Source: DATGLG01 sp035294245 (GTDB taxonomy: Bacteria > Pseudomonadota > Alphaproteobacteria > JACZXZ01). Taken from it: a stretch of 64,000 nt of DNA. A model generated the notes under the pieces. It was not told the DNA's origin and did no database searches. It saw nothing but the letters and a program-made list of their open reading frames with translations. Both the position numbers and the translations under genes were made by a program. Each line of letters starts with the position of its first letter. The first letter of the stretch is position 1. Positions 45,154-55,609 of this stretch are shown here, one piece after another. The DNA lies in NCBI GenBank assembly GCA_035294245.1, contig DATGLG010000062.1, forward strand, positions 1-64,000. Direction: 5' to 3'.

Positions 45154-46479
45154 TCAGAACGTGTATTTGAAGCCGACGGCGAAAATATTCACCTCAGCGG
45201 AATAGGTTCCGCTGACATTGCCCTGCGTGGCGCTCGTCAGGTTCACGGCGCCGTCCGTGAGCGCGAAGATGTGCGTATAGGCCGCATCCAGCGACAGATT
45301 GTCGATGAGATGCAGGTTGTAGCCGACGGAGAGCCAGAAGCGGTCGGTATCGGGAATGCGCAGATCCCGTGTCGAGGATTTCGTCGGCGTGGGATCATAG
45401 GCCACCCCGAGGCGGAGCTTCGCCTTGTCGGTCGCCTTGTAGGTCACGCCCAGCGCCTCGCGGAAGGTATCGTGCCATGACTCGGGGATGACGATGGGGG
45501 GCTGGACCGGGTTGTCGAAGCCGACGGAAAGCGCCTGAAAGCGATCCCAATGAGTCCAGGTGACGTCGCCCAGGAGGGTCCATTTCGAGTCCAGCTCCTG
45601 CGCCACCGCGGCGCTCACGGTCTCGGGCAGGTTGATCGACGCGTGGGCGCCGCCGCTTTGGAAGGCCGTATTGCCGATGAGAGCCTGGAACGTCCGGATT
45701 GCCGTCGGCGCCGACCAGTGCGCCTGCCCATCGAAGCCGAGATGGACGGGGGAGCGATAGCTGAGGCCGAGCCGTGTATGATCGAGCGGCTGCAGCATGA
45801 TGCCGGCGTTCCAGCCGAAACCGACGGTGTTCGCCTGGAGCTTGAGCTGCCCGTCCTGGGATTGGGGGGTAAAGCCGCCGGCGGCGAAAATGGTCCCGAA
45901 ATCGACCGCGTTGCTCAAGAAGACATCCGAGTACATGATGTCCAGGCCGGCGCCCACCGAGATCCAATCGGCCATCTTATACGAGACCGAGGGATTGAAA
46001 TTGAGCGTCCTGAGATTGCTCTCCTCGGCGTAATAGCGGCCGATCCAGTTCTCGCCGTAATCGGTCTCGAGACCAAAGGGTGATTCGATGCCGAACCCCA
46101 CCCTCGCGCGGTCGCCAAGGGGCGCCATCACGTAAAAGTTCGGAATGAACGCCGTCGAGCCGCCGTCCACGCTCTGGGGCCCGGTCAGCGGGGCGCCGCC
46201 GGCGGTCGTCGCCTTCGTCGGGTGGAGCGTGAGGCTCGGCAGAATGATCTGGACACCGGCTTCGGTCTGATAGCCGCTCAGGTTGCTCATCCCGGCCGGA
46301 TTGAAGAAGATGGTGGAGGCGTCCTCAGCCGCCGCCGCGGCACCGGCAAAGGCATTGCCTTGGCCGCTCGGGCTCTGATCGAAGAGCTGGAAGCCGGATG
46401 CTTGCACGTTCTCGGCGAAGCCGAGGACGAGAAGCGCCGCACCGATTGGAATCGCCGATCTGCCCAGGCGCTTCCCCAT
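45154..46479 (-). CDS. fadL: Long-chain fatty acid outer membrane transporter (FadL/OmpP1/TodX family)
   Basis: 441 residues. A signal peptide ends VQASG, and the mature protein starts SGFQLFDQSPSGQGNAFAGA, the FadL N-terminal hatch; ASTIFFNPAGMSNLSG is the NPA motif. The body alternates as beta strands and ends AVGFKYTF with the terminal Phe needed for outer membrane insertion. It imports long-chain fatty acids or other hydrophobic compounds (TodX-type aromatics). First gene of the fad operon, with an inverted-repeat operator candidate in its promoter. Confidence 0.92.
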   Translation of the reverse strand: MGKRLGRSAIPIGAALLVLGFAENVQASGFQLFDQSPSGQGNAFAGAAAAAEDASTIFFNPAGMSNLSGYQTEAGVQIILPSLTLHPTKATTAGGAPLTGPQSVDGGSTAFIPNFYVMAPLGDRARVGFGIESPFGLETDYGENWIGRYYAEESNLRTLNFNPSVSYKMADWISVGAGLDIMYSDVFLSNAVDFGTIFAAGGFTPQSQDGQLKLQANTVGFGWNAGIMLQPLDHTRLGLSYRSPVHLGFDGQAHWSAPTAIRTFQALIGNTAFQSGGAHASINLPETVSAAVAQELDSKWTLLGDVTWTHWDRFQALSVGFDNPVQPPIVIPESWHDTFREALGVTYKATDKAKLRLGVAYDPTPTKSSTRDLRIPDTDRFWLSVGYNLHLIDNLSLDAAYTHIFALTDGAVNLTSATQGNVSGTYSAEVNIFAVGFKYTF

Positions 46480-46541
46480 TTTCCAGCTCCCCTCTTCTTA
46501 CGGCGGCGCCATCGATTCGCGGCGTTCGGGCGCAGCCAATT

Positions 46542-46559
46542 TGGTTAATTGCTTTACCA
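46542..46559. promoter_or_regulatory. Inverted repeat, candidate operator of the fad operon
   Basis: TGGTTAA-TTGC-TTTACCA is an 18-bp imperfect inverted repeat (one mismatch) about 65 to 80 bases upstream of fadL. A TTGGCT / TAAAGC pair with 17-base spacing on the minus strand overlaps it, so a repressor would block transcription. A TetR- or GntR-type fatty acid regulator is plausible but none is encoded nearby. Confidence 0.4.
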
Positions 46560-46703
46560 CAAGAGCGTGATAAAGCCAAATCATAAACCACCTGTTAACG
46601 CCGCTGCCGGCGCGATTCCTCGTTGTGGAAGAGCCCCTTAGCTTCTGCCGCTTTCGGACATGCAGCGTTTGTGGGCGGTCGGGCCTCATGCTAAATAAGC
46701 GGC

Positions 46704-47456
46704 ATGAGCGATCCCTCCCCCTTCGGTTCCGGGGCGACCGCCCTCGTAACCGGCGCTTCGAGCGGCTTCGGCGAAGCCATCGCCGTTCACCTCGCGGCAC
46801 GCGGCGTCCGCATCATCGCCACTGCACGCCACCGCGAGCGCCTCGATAAGCTCGCCGCGAAAATCGGCCGGGATTTCCATGCGCTCTCGCTGGACGTCAC
46901 CGATCCCGCCGCCGCGGACGGCATCATGGATCGCCTTCCTCCGAACTGGCGGGAGATCGACATTCTCGTCAACAATGCGGGGTCGGATGTCGGCGGCCGT
47001 CAGCGCTTTGATGTGGGCGCTGCCGGGGATTGGGCCAGCACGATCGAGACGAATGTGACCGGGCTCTTGCGGGTCACCCGCGCCGTGCTGCCGGGCATGA
47101 TCGCGCGGGGACGCGGCCACATCGTCAATATTGGCTCGATCGCGGCGATCCGGCCCATGGCCGGTCTTGCGGCCTATGGCGCCAGCAAGGCCGCGGTGCA
47201 CGCCTTCAGCGACGCCCTGCGCATGGAGCTCAAAGGCACGCCCGTGCGGGTGACGGAGATTCTGCCGGGGACGGCGCGCACCGGCTTCGCCGCGGCGCGC
47301 TGGCGCGGCGACGAGAAGCAGGCCGAGGCCTTCTATGCCGGGTTCAAGAGCCTGCTCACGGCCGAGGACGTCGCACGAACCGTGATTTTCGCGCTGGAGC
47401 AGCCGCCCCATGTGGTGATCGCCGAGCTCGTGGTGCTTCCGACCTCCCAGGCGTAA
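46704..47456 (+). CDS. SDR oxidoreductase, YdfG-like
   Basis: 250 residues. Rossmann motif ALVTGASSGFGEAIA (residues about 13-26), NNAGSDVG, catalytic Ser in NIGSIAA and Tyr/Lys in AYGASKAAVHAFS. Similar to YdfG, an NADP-dependent 3-hydroxy acid dehydrogenase acting on serine, allo-threonine and 3-hydroxypropionate; LPGTARTGF follows. Divergent from the fad operon over 224 bases. Exact substrate is not determinable. Confidence 0.88.
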   Translation: MSDPSPFGSGATALVTGASSGFGEAIAVHLAARGVRIIATARHRERLDKLAAKIGRDFHALSLDVTDPAAADGIMDRLPPNWREIDILVNNAGSDVGGRQRFDVGAAGDWASTIETNVTGLLRVTRAVLPGMIARGRGHIVNIGSIAAIRPMAGLAAYGASKAAVHAFSDALRMELKGTPVRVTEILPGTARTGFAAARWRGDEKQAEAFYAGFKSLLTAEDVARTVIFALEQPPHVVIAELVVLPTSQA

Positions 47457-47594
47457 GCCTCGCCGCGCGCATCGCGGAGCGTTCCGGAGACAATGGCGCG
47501 CCGCCATTTCTTCGGATAGGCTGCAAGCGAATGGGAACCCTGTCCGTCCGTCCGGCCTTCACGTCGGAGAGGCGGAGCGGGGCTGGAGTCAATC

Positions 47595-48230
47595 ATGAGG
47601 AAGACATCGTTTTTGACGGCCGTGCTCGTGCTCGGGCTCGCTCCCCTCGCCTGGGCGCAAACGTCCCAGCCGGCTATCGGCACGATCACGGCGCGCTCCT
47701 ATTCGCCTCTGCCGGCCGGCGCGGCGATCGTGGTCCAACCGGCCGACGACACCGATCAGAGCCAGCGTCTTAAAGGCGATATCGAAGCGGCGCTGCGGGC
47801 GCATGGCTACAGGGTGGTGAATGATGGACCGCTCGTGCTCGAATTCTATTCGAGCGAAGTGCAGGGGGCCGAGGCCATCGAGAAGCCGGGAAGCCGCCGC
47901 CTCAATCAGGGATCGCTTCCCCCGATCGACAAGCCGATTCCGCGTGCCGATCAAAGTTCCGGCACAGGTCTTCTCTCGGGCCTCAATCAAGGATTGTTCG
48001 GCACCACCGAGGAGGAGAGCGCGAGCAGAACCGGCAAGCCCGCAGAGCCGCGCCAGGTGCATCTCTCGATCATGCTCAACGACAATCAGGCCGCCCAGCG
48101 CGTCTGGCAGGGCAGCGCGAGCGGAGAGCTCCGACAGCCGGACTCCTTCGCCGCGACCCAGTCCTTGGTGCCCTTCCTGCTGAGCAAGCTCGGGACCACG
48201 GTCGGCATGGAACGGTTCGACATGCCGTGA
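47595..48230 (+). CDS. Secreted hypothetical protein
   Basis: 211 residues. A Sec signal peptide (MRKTSFLTAVLVLGLAPLAWA) is clear. The mature part has a conserved-looking front (YSPLPAGAAIVVQPADDT, ALRAHGYRVVNDGPLVLEF) resembling DUF4136-type lipoprotein folds, a polar low-complexity middle (about 95-140) and a back half VHLSIMLNDNQAAQRVWQGSA. No lipobox. Family not recognised; likely periplasmic. 138 bases after the SDR gene. Confidence 0.65.
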   Translation: MRKTSFLTAVLVLGLAPLAWAQTSQPAIGTITARSYSPLPAGAAIVVQPADDTDQSQRLKGDIEAALRAHGYRVVNDGPLVLEFYSSEVQGAEAIEKPGSRRLNQGSLPPIDKPIPRADQSSGTGLLSGLNQGLFGTTEEESASRTGKPAEPRQVHLSIMLNDNQAAQRVWQGSASGELRQPDSFAATQSLVPFLLSKLGTTVGMERFDMP

Positions 48231-48257
48231 GCGGAAGCAGCGGCATGGGCGGAGCGA

Positions 48258-48449
48258 CTAAAGGCGCGTGATGCGGTCGGGCTCGCGCTTGAGGGAGCGT
48301 CGGCAAATGTCGAGAGCTTGCGCCTCCGCCTCCTCCGCGCTCCGCAGCGGCTGACTCATCGCCGCGCGCTTGCCATCCTGCCAGAGCGACCACATGAAAT
48401 CCGTGCGGCCGTCCCGCTGGATCCAGCGTTCGATGATAACCTCGAGCAT
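48258..48449 (-). CDS. Small conserved-looking hypothetical protein
   Basis: 63 residues: MLEVIIERWIQRDGRTDFMW, then SLWQDGKRAAMS, then AEEAEAQALDICRRSLKREPDRITRL. Balanced composition, a two-strand then helix pattern, and position between real genes support coding. It resembles short alphaproteobacterial proteins with an E-R-W...DG....WSLW.DG pattern. No function known. It is convergent with the secreted protein gene and divergent from the methyltransferase. Confidence 0.6.
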   Translation of the reverse strand: MLEVIIERWIQRDGRTDFMWSLWQDGKRAAMSQPLRSAEEAEAQALDICRRSLKREPDRITRL

Positions 48450-48569
48450 CCCCGCCTGCCTTTCCGATCGCCGGCCACGGAATCTTGGCGGTGGCGCCGG
48501 AGCGGGTCAATCCCTCGGATTTCGCGAGCGTCGCGCTCCCACGGAGCTCGTGCCGGCGTGGCGGCTGCG

Positions 48570-49466
48570 ATGACGGAAACGGGATATTTGGCGCCCGAGG
48601 GCTTCGAGGCGGAGCTCGCGACCGAGCTGGGCGAGGTCTCGACGCGTTACGGACGTCTCCTGTTGGCGCCCGGCCCACCGCGAATGGCAGCCTGGGCGCA
48701 AAACATATGGTACGAGCCACGCGCCATCACGATCGGCTCGATCGCCGACGGCGCGCGCGCTCTTCGCGCCATCCAACGCAATTGGGCGCTCTATGATTTT
48801 CGTCTCCATCGTCGGGCGAAGCTCATCCAAGCCAGGCTGCCCCATGTCGCCGCCAAGCCGCTCGCCTTCCCGGCCGAACCGCCGCGCGCGCTGCTCGGCT
48901 CCTGGACTCTGCTCGACGAGCGCACCATCCTCGCGGCCCCCCGCTGCGCAAGCGCCTTTCCTCATGGCGAGGTGCGCTTTGTCGAGGACAAGGAGAATCC
49001 GCCCAACCGCGCCTATCTCAAGCTGTGGGAGCTGTTCACCCTGATGGGCACGCAGCCGGAGCCGCAAGACCTTTGTCTCGATCTCGGCGCCAGCCCCGGC
49101 GGCTGGACCTGGGTTCTACAGGGATTGGGAGCGCGCGTCCTCAGCGTGGACAAAGCGCCGCTTGCGGCCGAGGTGGCATCGCTTCCGCGCGTCGATTACC
49201 GCGCGGTCAGCGCCTTCGCGCTCGATCCCGCGGCCGTTCCGCCCGTGGATTGGCTGTTCTCGGATATCGTCTGCTATCCCGCGCGGCTCCTGCGCCTCGT
49301 CCACCGCTGGCTCGAGTCCGGCCGCGCGAGGCGCTTTGTCTGCACGATCAAGTTTCAGGGCGAGACCGATCATGCCGCCGCGCGTGCCTTCGCCGCGATA
49401 CCGGGATCTCGCCTCGTCCATCTTTTCCACAACAAGCACGAGCTGACCTGGGTGAGGCTCGCGTAA
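48570..49466 (+). CDS. FtsJ/RlmM-like rRNA 2'-O-methyltransferase
   Basis: 298 residues. The SAM motif CLDLGASPGGWTWVLQGLG, acidic DWLFSDIVCYP, basic VCTIKFQGE and final HNKHELTWVRL supply the K-D-K-E tetrad layout of RrmJ/RlmM 2'-O-methyltransferases. RlmM methylates C2498 of 23S rRNA. The N-terminal 150 residues are less conserved and may be a THUMP-like binding part. The ATG at 48570 is chosen because FEAELATELGEV is the RlmM-like opening; upstream sequence in frame overlaps the small gene antisense. Confidence 0.82.
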   Translation: MTETGYLAPEGFEAELATELGEVSTRYGRLLLAPGPPRMAAWAQNIWYEPRAITIGSIADGARALRAIQRNWALYDFRLHRRAKLIQARLPHVAAKPLAFPAEPPRALLGSWTLLDERTILAAPRCASAFPHGEVRFVEDKENPPNRAYLKLWELFTLMGTQPEPQDLCLDLGASPGGWTWVLQGLGARVLSVDKAPLAAEVASLPRVDYRAVSAFALDPAAVPPVDWLFSDIVCYPARLLRLVHRWLESGRARRFVCTIKFQGETDHAAARAFAAIPGSRLVHLFHNKHELTWVRLA

Positions 49467-49491
49467 GCCGCGGCATGGAGTATGCGAGGGC

Positions 49492-50697
49492 CTACCCCTT
49501 CGCCGCCGCAGCAAGGCCGCGGTCGAGATCCTCGATCAGGTCGTCGACGTCCTCGAGCCCGACGGAGAGCCGCACCATGCCGTCGCCGATCCCCATGCGC
49601 GCCCGCTCGTCGGGGCCGACCGCCCGGTGCGTCGTCGTCGCCGGATGGGTGACGAGCGATTTGGCATCGCCGAGATTGTTGGAGATGTCGATGAGCTCGA
49701 GCCGGTCGAGAAAGCGGAACGCGGCCTTTTTCCCGCCCTTGATCTCGAAGCTCACGATGGTGCCGGGGCCGGTCATCTGGCGCCTGGCAAGCCGATATTG
49801 CGGATGGCTTTTGTGGCCGGGGAAGATGACCCGCGAGACGCCTTTGTGCGCGGCGAGAAAATCCGCGATCCGCGTCGCGTTCCGGCAATGGCGTTCGACA
49901 CGCAGCTCGAGGGTCTCGAGCCCTTTCAGCATCACCCAGGCGTTGAACGGGCTCATCGCGGGGCCGGTGTGGCGCATGAAGGGCAGCAGATGGTCAGCGT
50001 AGAATTTGCGCGACGACAGCACGGCGCCGCCAAGAGCGCGGCCCTGCCCGTCGATATGCTTGGTCGCCGAATAGACGACGATATCGGCGCCGAGCGCGAG
50101 CGGCCGCTGCAATACGGGCGTCGAGAAGACGTTGTCCACGATCACCGAGGCCCCCGCCGCGTGCGCGAGCTTCGAGACCGCCGCAATATCGATCAGCTCG
50201 AGGGCGGGATTCGACGGCGTCTCGAAGAACACGGCGGCAGCGCCCGGCCGGAGCGCTTCGCGCCACTGCGCAAGGTCCGGGCCATCCACCAGCATGGTCT
50301 CAATGCCCCAGCGGGGCAGGATCTGGGCAATGATGTAGTGGCAGGAGCCGAACAGCGCCCGAGCGGCCACAACCCGCTGTCCGGCGCGGAGCTGGCAGGC
50401 GAGTGCGGCAAACACCGCGGCCATGCCGCTTGCCGTGGCGAAGCAGGCCTCCGCACCCTCCAGGAGCGCCAGGCGCCGCTCGAAGGTCGCGACGGTCGGA
50501 TTGCCATAGCGGGAGTAGATGAAGCCGTCCGCCTCTCCCTTGAAGCGGGCTTCGGCCTCTTCGGCGCTGGCGTAGACGAAGCCGGAGGTCAGATAGATCG
50601 CTTCGCTCGTCTCCCCGTGGCCGGAGCGCTCGACGCCGCCCCGCACGAGCTGGGTTTGCGGCCGCAAGGAGCGCCGCCCGGAATGCCTTTTTCCCAT
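49492..50697 (-). CDS. metZ: O-succinylhomoserine sulfhydrylase
   Basis: 401 residues. A PLP enzyme of the Cys/Met metabolism family converting O-succinylhomoserine and sulfide to homocysteine. Visible are TQLVRGGVERSGHGETSEAI, the YSRYGNPTV motif, FETPSNP and PLP Lys213 in YSATKHIDGQGRALGG, the MetZ form of the lysine motif. Start ATG 50697 has only a weak upstream GAG. The 5' region is complex: promoter, SAM-II-like riboswitch, terminator and a possible 23-codon upstream frame, so methionine synthesis is controlled before translation begins. Confidence 0.93.
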   Translation of the reverse strand: MGKRHSGRRSLRPQTQLVRGGVERSGHGETSEAIYLTSGFVYASAEEAEARFKGEADGFIYSRYGNPTVATFERRLALLEGAEACFATASGMAAVFAALACQLRAGQRVVAARALFGSCHYIIAQILPRWGIETMLVDGPDLAQWREALRPGAAAVFFETPSNPALELIDIAAVSKLAHAAGASVIVDNVFSTPVLQRPLALGADIVVYSATKHIDGQGRALGGAVLSSRKFYADHLLPFMRHTGPAMSPFNAWVMLKGLETLELRVERHCRNATRIADFLAAHKGVSRVIFPGHKSHPQYRLARRQMTGPGTIVSFEIKGGKKAAFRFLDRLELIDISNNLGDAKSLVTHPATTTHRAVGPDERARMGIGDGMVRLSVGLEDVDDLIEDLDRGLAAAAKG

Positions 50698-50738
50698 CGC
50701 TTTACTCGAGATTGATATTATGTGTGACCGAGATGCCG

Positions 50739-50810
50739 TTATTCGGGCCGCACGCGGCCTTCGCGCGAGCCAAGCGGCGAGTCCCGGACCGGCCTTGAAT
50801 TCCCGCGCAT
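50739..50810 (-). CDS. Possible upstream leader ORF of metZ
   Basis: A 23-codon frame starts at ATG 50810 with an excellent GAGGGGGAG five bases upstream, far better than the metZ site, and ends TAA at 50739, 41 bases before metZ. Translation starts MRGNSRPVRDSPLGSREG and is Arg-rich. It lies in the leader after the terminator. No homology is recognised; it may be a chance ribosome site. Confidence 0.4.
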   Translation of the reverse strand: MRGNSRPVRDSPLGSREGRVRPE

Positions 50811-50863
50811 GGCGGCTCCCCCTCGCAAATCATGCGACGCGGCCTTCGAGGTTGGAGCGGGAA

Positions 50864-50894
50864 CAAAAAGCCCGCCGCAGCCGTGCTGGGCGGG
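50864..50894 (-). terminator. Intrinsic terminator in the metZ leader
   Basis: Minus strand CCCGCC-CAGC-ACG-GCTG-C-GGCGGG forms a strong stem with one bulged C, then CTTTTTG. It starts directly after the riboswitch, as expected for SAM-triggered attenuation. Confidence 0.8.
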
Positions 50895-50958
50895 ATCGCC
50901 CAACGCTTTAGCCGCACTTATTAAGCGCCCGCAAGCTGTTGCTCAAATCGGCGCTACC
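50895..50958 (-). promoter_or_regulatory. SAM-II-type riboswitch upstream of metZ
   Basis: The minus strand shows P1 arms AGCGCC / GGCGCT, GATTTGAG in the loop, GCTTGC, then TAATAAGTGCGGCTAAAG and GCGTTG. The GATTT, GCTTGC and GCTAAAG elements are hallmarks of the SAM-II (metA) pseudoknot riboswitch of alphaproteobacteria; CAAC in the loop can pair with GTTG at the 3' end. Position between promoter and terminator in a methionine gene supports it. Confidence 0.75.
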
Positions 50959-50962
50959 CCGG

Positions 50963-50991
50963 ATACTCGATGATCCGGGATGTCATGTCAA
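50963..50991 (-). promoter_or_regulatory. Promoter of metZ
   Basis: Perfect TTGACA (50986-50991), 17 bases, GAGTAT (50963-50968) on the minus strand. The start site would fall just before the riboswitch P1 stem. Confidence 0.6.
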
Positions 50992-51053
50992 CAGCATCGG
51001 CCGATTATCCTATCTCGGCGACAACGCCCATCCGGCACTGTCCGTCGCAGGGC

Positions 51054-51485
51054 TTATTCCTGGAACCACGGCAGGCCGGATGCCTTCCACCCCGCCTGCC
51101 GCCCGCGATGGCCTTCGGCATCTTTCGGCCCCTCGAACCCGTCGGCGATGTTGTAGCAGCGGCGGTAGCCGCGCTGGGTAAGCGCGATAGCGGCGGCGCG
51201 AGAGCGCGCACCGGAGCGGCAGAGGAAGAATATGGGCGCATCCTTGTCGATGCCCCGCGCCTCCAGCTCGCTCACGAAGCGGGGATTGAGCGCGAGATCG
51301 GGATAGGCCTGCCACTCGAGATAGATTGCCTCCTTGCCGAGCGGCCGGAGGTCTGGCGCGCCGACATAGCGCCATTCGGGTTTTGTGCGCACGTCGACGA
51401 GGACGGCCTTGGCGTCCCGCTCGAGGATTTGCCAGGCGTGTGACGCATCAACATCGCCGGCATAGGCCTGAGTTTGCTCTGACAT
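51054..51485 (-). CDS. Rhodanese-like domain protein
   Basis: 143 residues, single rhodanese domain. VLVDVRTKPEWRYVGAPD, then active Cys loop FFLCRSGARSRAAA, then YNIADGFEGPKD are typical. It would transfer sulfane sulfur; placement just upstream of metZ (same strand, but metZ has its own promoter) fits sulfur metabolism. The ATG at 51485 follows GGAGG; a longer frame upstream is not supported. Confidence 0.9.
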   Translation of the reverse strand: MSEQTQAYAGDVDASHAWQILERDAKAVLVDVRTKPEWRYVGAPDLRPLGKEAIYLEWQAYPDLALNPRFVSELEARGIDKDAPIFFLCRSGARSRAAAIALTQRGYRRCYNIADGFEGPKDAEGHRGRQAGWKASGLPWFQE

Positions 51486-51650
51486 GTTCACTACCTCCAC
51501 TGCGAGCCGCTCGGCTGCCCACGCGGCGGCGGACGAGCGGTGCCTTGACGCGAAGGGGGACACTGATCTCCCGGGCGAGGACGGGTGTCAACCTCGATTT
51601 CACGGCGGAGGGCGCGAGCGCAGGCTCGCTTCGGGATCGCGGCGGCGACC

Positions 51651-53549
51651 TCAGGCGGTCCGCGCCGAGCCGATATTGCCCTTGGCCGAGCCGTCGTCCT
51701 GGGGCTGGGGCTGGTGCCGCTGCGTCGCCGCCATCCGTCGGGCGGCCCGCCGCGGCAGATGGCGGCGCTTCTCGACCTCGCCGCGCTCCTCGGCGCGCGC
51801 CTGGAGGAGCGCCTTGTGATAGGCAAGCACCAGCTCGTGCACGTCGACAACGCCCATCATATGCATGCTGGCCTTGTCCCTCACCACGGGCAGATGGCTG
51901 CCGACCCGCGCCTCCATGAGCCGGATCGCCCGGCGGGGATCGTCGCTCGCCTCGAGCACGATCGGGCGCGGGGTCGCGAGGTCCGCGGCGACGAGCGGAA
52001 GGCCGCCCGGAATGACGCTATCCGCCACCGGCGCGAGATCCGCAACACTGATCACGCCCTTGAGAGCGCCCTCTGCGTCGACGACGAAGACGATCCCGTG
52101 CGGCGCCGAGCGCAAGGCCTCGACGACGGCGTCGAGCGGCGCGTCCGGCCGCACCGTCGCATAGGTAGTACGCATGAGGTCGCCGACGGGTGTTGCGCTG
52201 AAGATATTGATCTCGCGGCCGCCCTTGAGATTGATGCCGCGATGCTCGAGCTTCCAGACATACATCGAGCGGCCGAAGGTCTCGTTCACGATGAGCGCCG
52301 AGATCACCACGGCGATCATCACCGCCATGGTCATCGCGTAGTCTCCCGTCATCTCGAACACGATGAGGATGGTGGTGATGGGGGCGCCGAGGACCGGGCC
52401 CGCGACGGCGCCCATGCCGACGAGGGCGTAGGCGCCGTGGCTGGAGGCCAGGTCTGGGAACACCTGCTGGGCGATCAGGCCGAAGGCGCCGCCGGTCATC
52501 GCCCCCATGAAGAGCGACGCCGAGAAGTCGCCGCCGCCGAAGCCTGTGCCGATGCAGATGGAGGTGGCGGCAACCTTGGCCACCACCAGCGCGATCATCA
52601 CCCAGAGCGGGATCGTGCCGAAGAGCGCCTGGTCGATCGAGTCATAGCCGACCCCCAGCACATGCGGAAAGACCAGCGCGATGAGGCCGAGGAGGAAGCC
52701 GCCGCCCATGGGGCGGAGCCAGCGCGGGATCTTGAAGCGGTCGACGACCTCCTGAACCATATGGGCGGAGGTCATGAAGGCGACCGAGACCAGGGAGCAG
52801 ACGAGCCCCAGCAACGCGAAGGCGAAGAACTCCCAGGGGCTGACGATCTGGTATTGCGGCAGAATGAACGAGGGGAAATCGCCGTAATAGAGCCGGCTGA
52901 TGACGGTGCCGACGACGGAGGCCACCACAAGGGGGGCGAAGGTGCTGAGGGCGTAATTGCCGATCACCACTTCGAGGGCGAAGAACACGCCGGCGATTGG
53001 CGCATTGAACGAGGTGGCGACCGCCGAGGCGACGCCGCAGCCGAGGGCGGTGCGCAGCATCGCCGGCGGCAGGCGCATGCGCTGCCCGATCCAGGAGGCG
53101 AAGGTGGCCCCGAGATGGATGACGGCACCCTCGCGGCCGACCGAGCCGCCCACCCCGATCGAGGCGGCATTCGCGAAGGCGCCCATGACCGTGGTCTTGA
53201 GCGACAGCCGGCTGCCCCTCAGGGCGGCCGCTTCCATGACGTCGGGCACACCGGCGGCCCTTCCCCCCGGCACCAGATAGCGGACGAAGAGACCGATGGC
53301 GAGCCCCCCCACAGTGGTCGAGAGCAGAATGCGCCACCACGGGAGTCCGCGAGCGAATTCAAGGACGTGCGGGGAATCGAAGCCGAGGGAGATGAGTTGG
53401 ATGACGGCATAGGTGCCGCGAAAGGCGATGACGCCGAAGGCCGCCGCTGCGCCGATTGCGATCGCGACGAGAACGAGCAGGAGCCGGTCATCCTCGATCA
53501 CCCGGCGAAGCCGGATGAATCCGCGGAGGAGGACACGGCGGCTCGGCAT
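51651..53549 (-). CDS. ClC family chloride channel/antiporter with CBS pair
   Basis: 632 residues. About ten to eleven membrane helices (30-430). Selectivity motifs are GRAAGVPDVMEA (GSGIP-like), GSVGREGAVIHLG with the gating Glu, and GGGDFSASLFMGAMTG (GxFxP-like with S-A in place of P). Two CBS domains follow at about 455-580 (VGDLMRTTYATVRPDAPLDA; VVRDKASMHMMGVVDVHELV), likely nucleotide sensing. The gating Glu suggests a Cl-/H+ exchanger. The last 50 residues are basic. Start at 53549. Confidence 0.9.
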   Translation of the reverse strand: MPSRRVLLRGFIRLRRVIEDDRLLLVLVAIAIGAAAAFGVIAFRGTYAVIQLISLGFDSPHVLEFARGLPWWRILLSTTVGGLAIGLFVRYLVPGGRAAGVPDVMEAAALRGSRLSLKTTVMGAFANAASIGVGGSVGREGAVIHLGATFASWIGQRMRLPPAMLRTALGCGVASAVATSFNAPIAGVFFALEVVIGNYALSTFAPLVVASVVGTVISRLYYGDFPSFILPQYQIVSPWEFFAFALLGLVCSLVSVAFMTSAHMVQEVVDRFKIPRWLRPMGGGFLLGLIALVFPHVLGVGYDSIDQALFGTIPLWVMIALVVAKVAATSICIGTGFGGGDFSASLFMGAMTGGAFGLIAQQVFPDLASSHGAYALVGMGAVAGPVLGAPITTILIVFEMTGDYAMTMAVMIAVVISALIVNETFGRSMYVWKLEHRGINLKGGREINIFSATPVGDLMRTTYATVRPDAPLDAVVEALRSAPHGIVFVVDAEGALKGVISVADLAPVADSVIPGGLPLVAADLATPRPIVLEASDDPRRAIRLMEARVGSHLPVVRDKASMHMMGVVDVHELVLAYHKALLQARAEERGEVEKRRHLPRRAARRMAATQRHQPQPQDDGSAKGNIGSARTA

Positions 53550-53891
53550 GACTTAAGTGCCTCGACACGGGGCGAAGAATAAGCGCCGCGACCCAAACGG
53601 CCCCACAGCATCGCCACTCTTCAAGATCCAACACCCGGCGGGAATTCCCACGCGGACGCCCACCGGAACCGACGGATGCCCCGCTCCCCCCATCCTTATC
53701 AACGCCGAGGATCGGCCGTCGATCCCGAATATATGCGAAAAGCGGTTTAAAACCTGTTTAAAGAACAACAACGCGGCCTTTTCAAGGCTTCTCTCCGCAC
53801 TTTCGTCACATTAGAGACCACCCGGCGCCGCCTTACAGTGACCCGCATCACAGGGCTGCGAATTTCGCGAGCGACCTTTTCCGGATGCCCC
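53550..53891. other. Intergenic region between clc and groEL, direct repeat only
   Basis: About 340 bases without a credible gene. It holds two GTTTAAA direct repeats spaced one helical turn apart (53745-53751 and 53756-53762), the first overlapping the palindrome GGTTTAAAACC. This may be a regulator site for the clc gene; no promoter is clear. Confidence 0.35.
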
Positions 53892-53926
53892 AAAAAAGAA
53901 AAAAGGGGCCGCTCGAAAGCGGCCCC
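53892..53926 (-). terminator. Intrinsic terminator of groESL
   Basis: Minus strand GGGGCCGC-TTTCGA-GCGGCCCC stem (53905-53926) followed by TTTTTTCTTTTTT. It lies 30 bases after the groEL stop. Confidence 0.92.
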
Positions 53927-53956
53927 TCGTCGCCGGATCGATCGCGTTTGCGACGG

Positions 53957-55594
<1,638 letters not shown>

Positions 55595-55609
55595 GGCTGA
55601 ACCCTTCCC

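Noticed and set aside
51585..53582. 665-codon plus-strand frame rich in Asp, His and Glu
   Set aside because: Antisense shadow of the ClC channel.
53745..53762. GTTTAAA direct repeats as start of a CRISPR or origin
   Set aside because: Only two 7-base copies; no spacers, DnaA boxes or cas genes.
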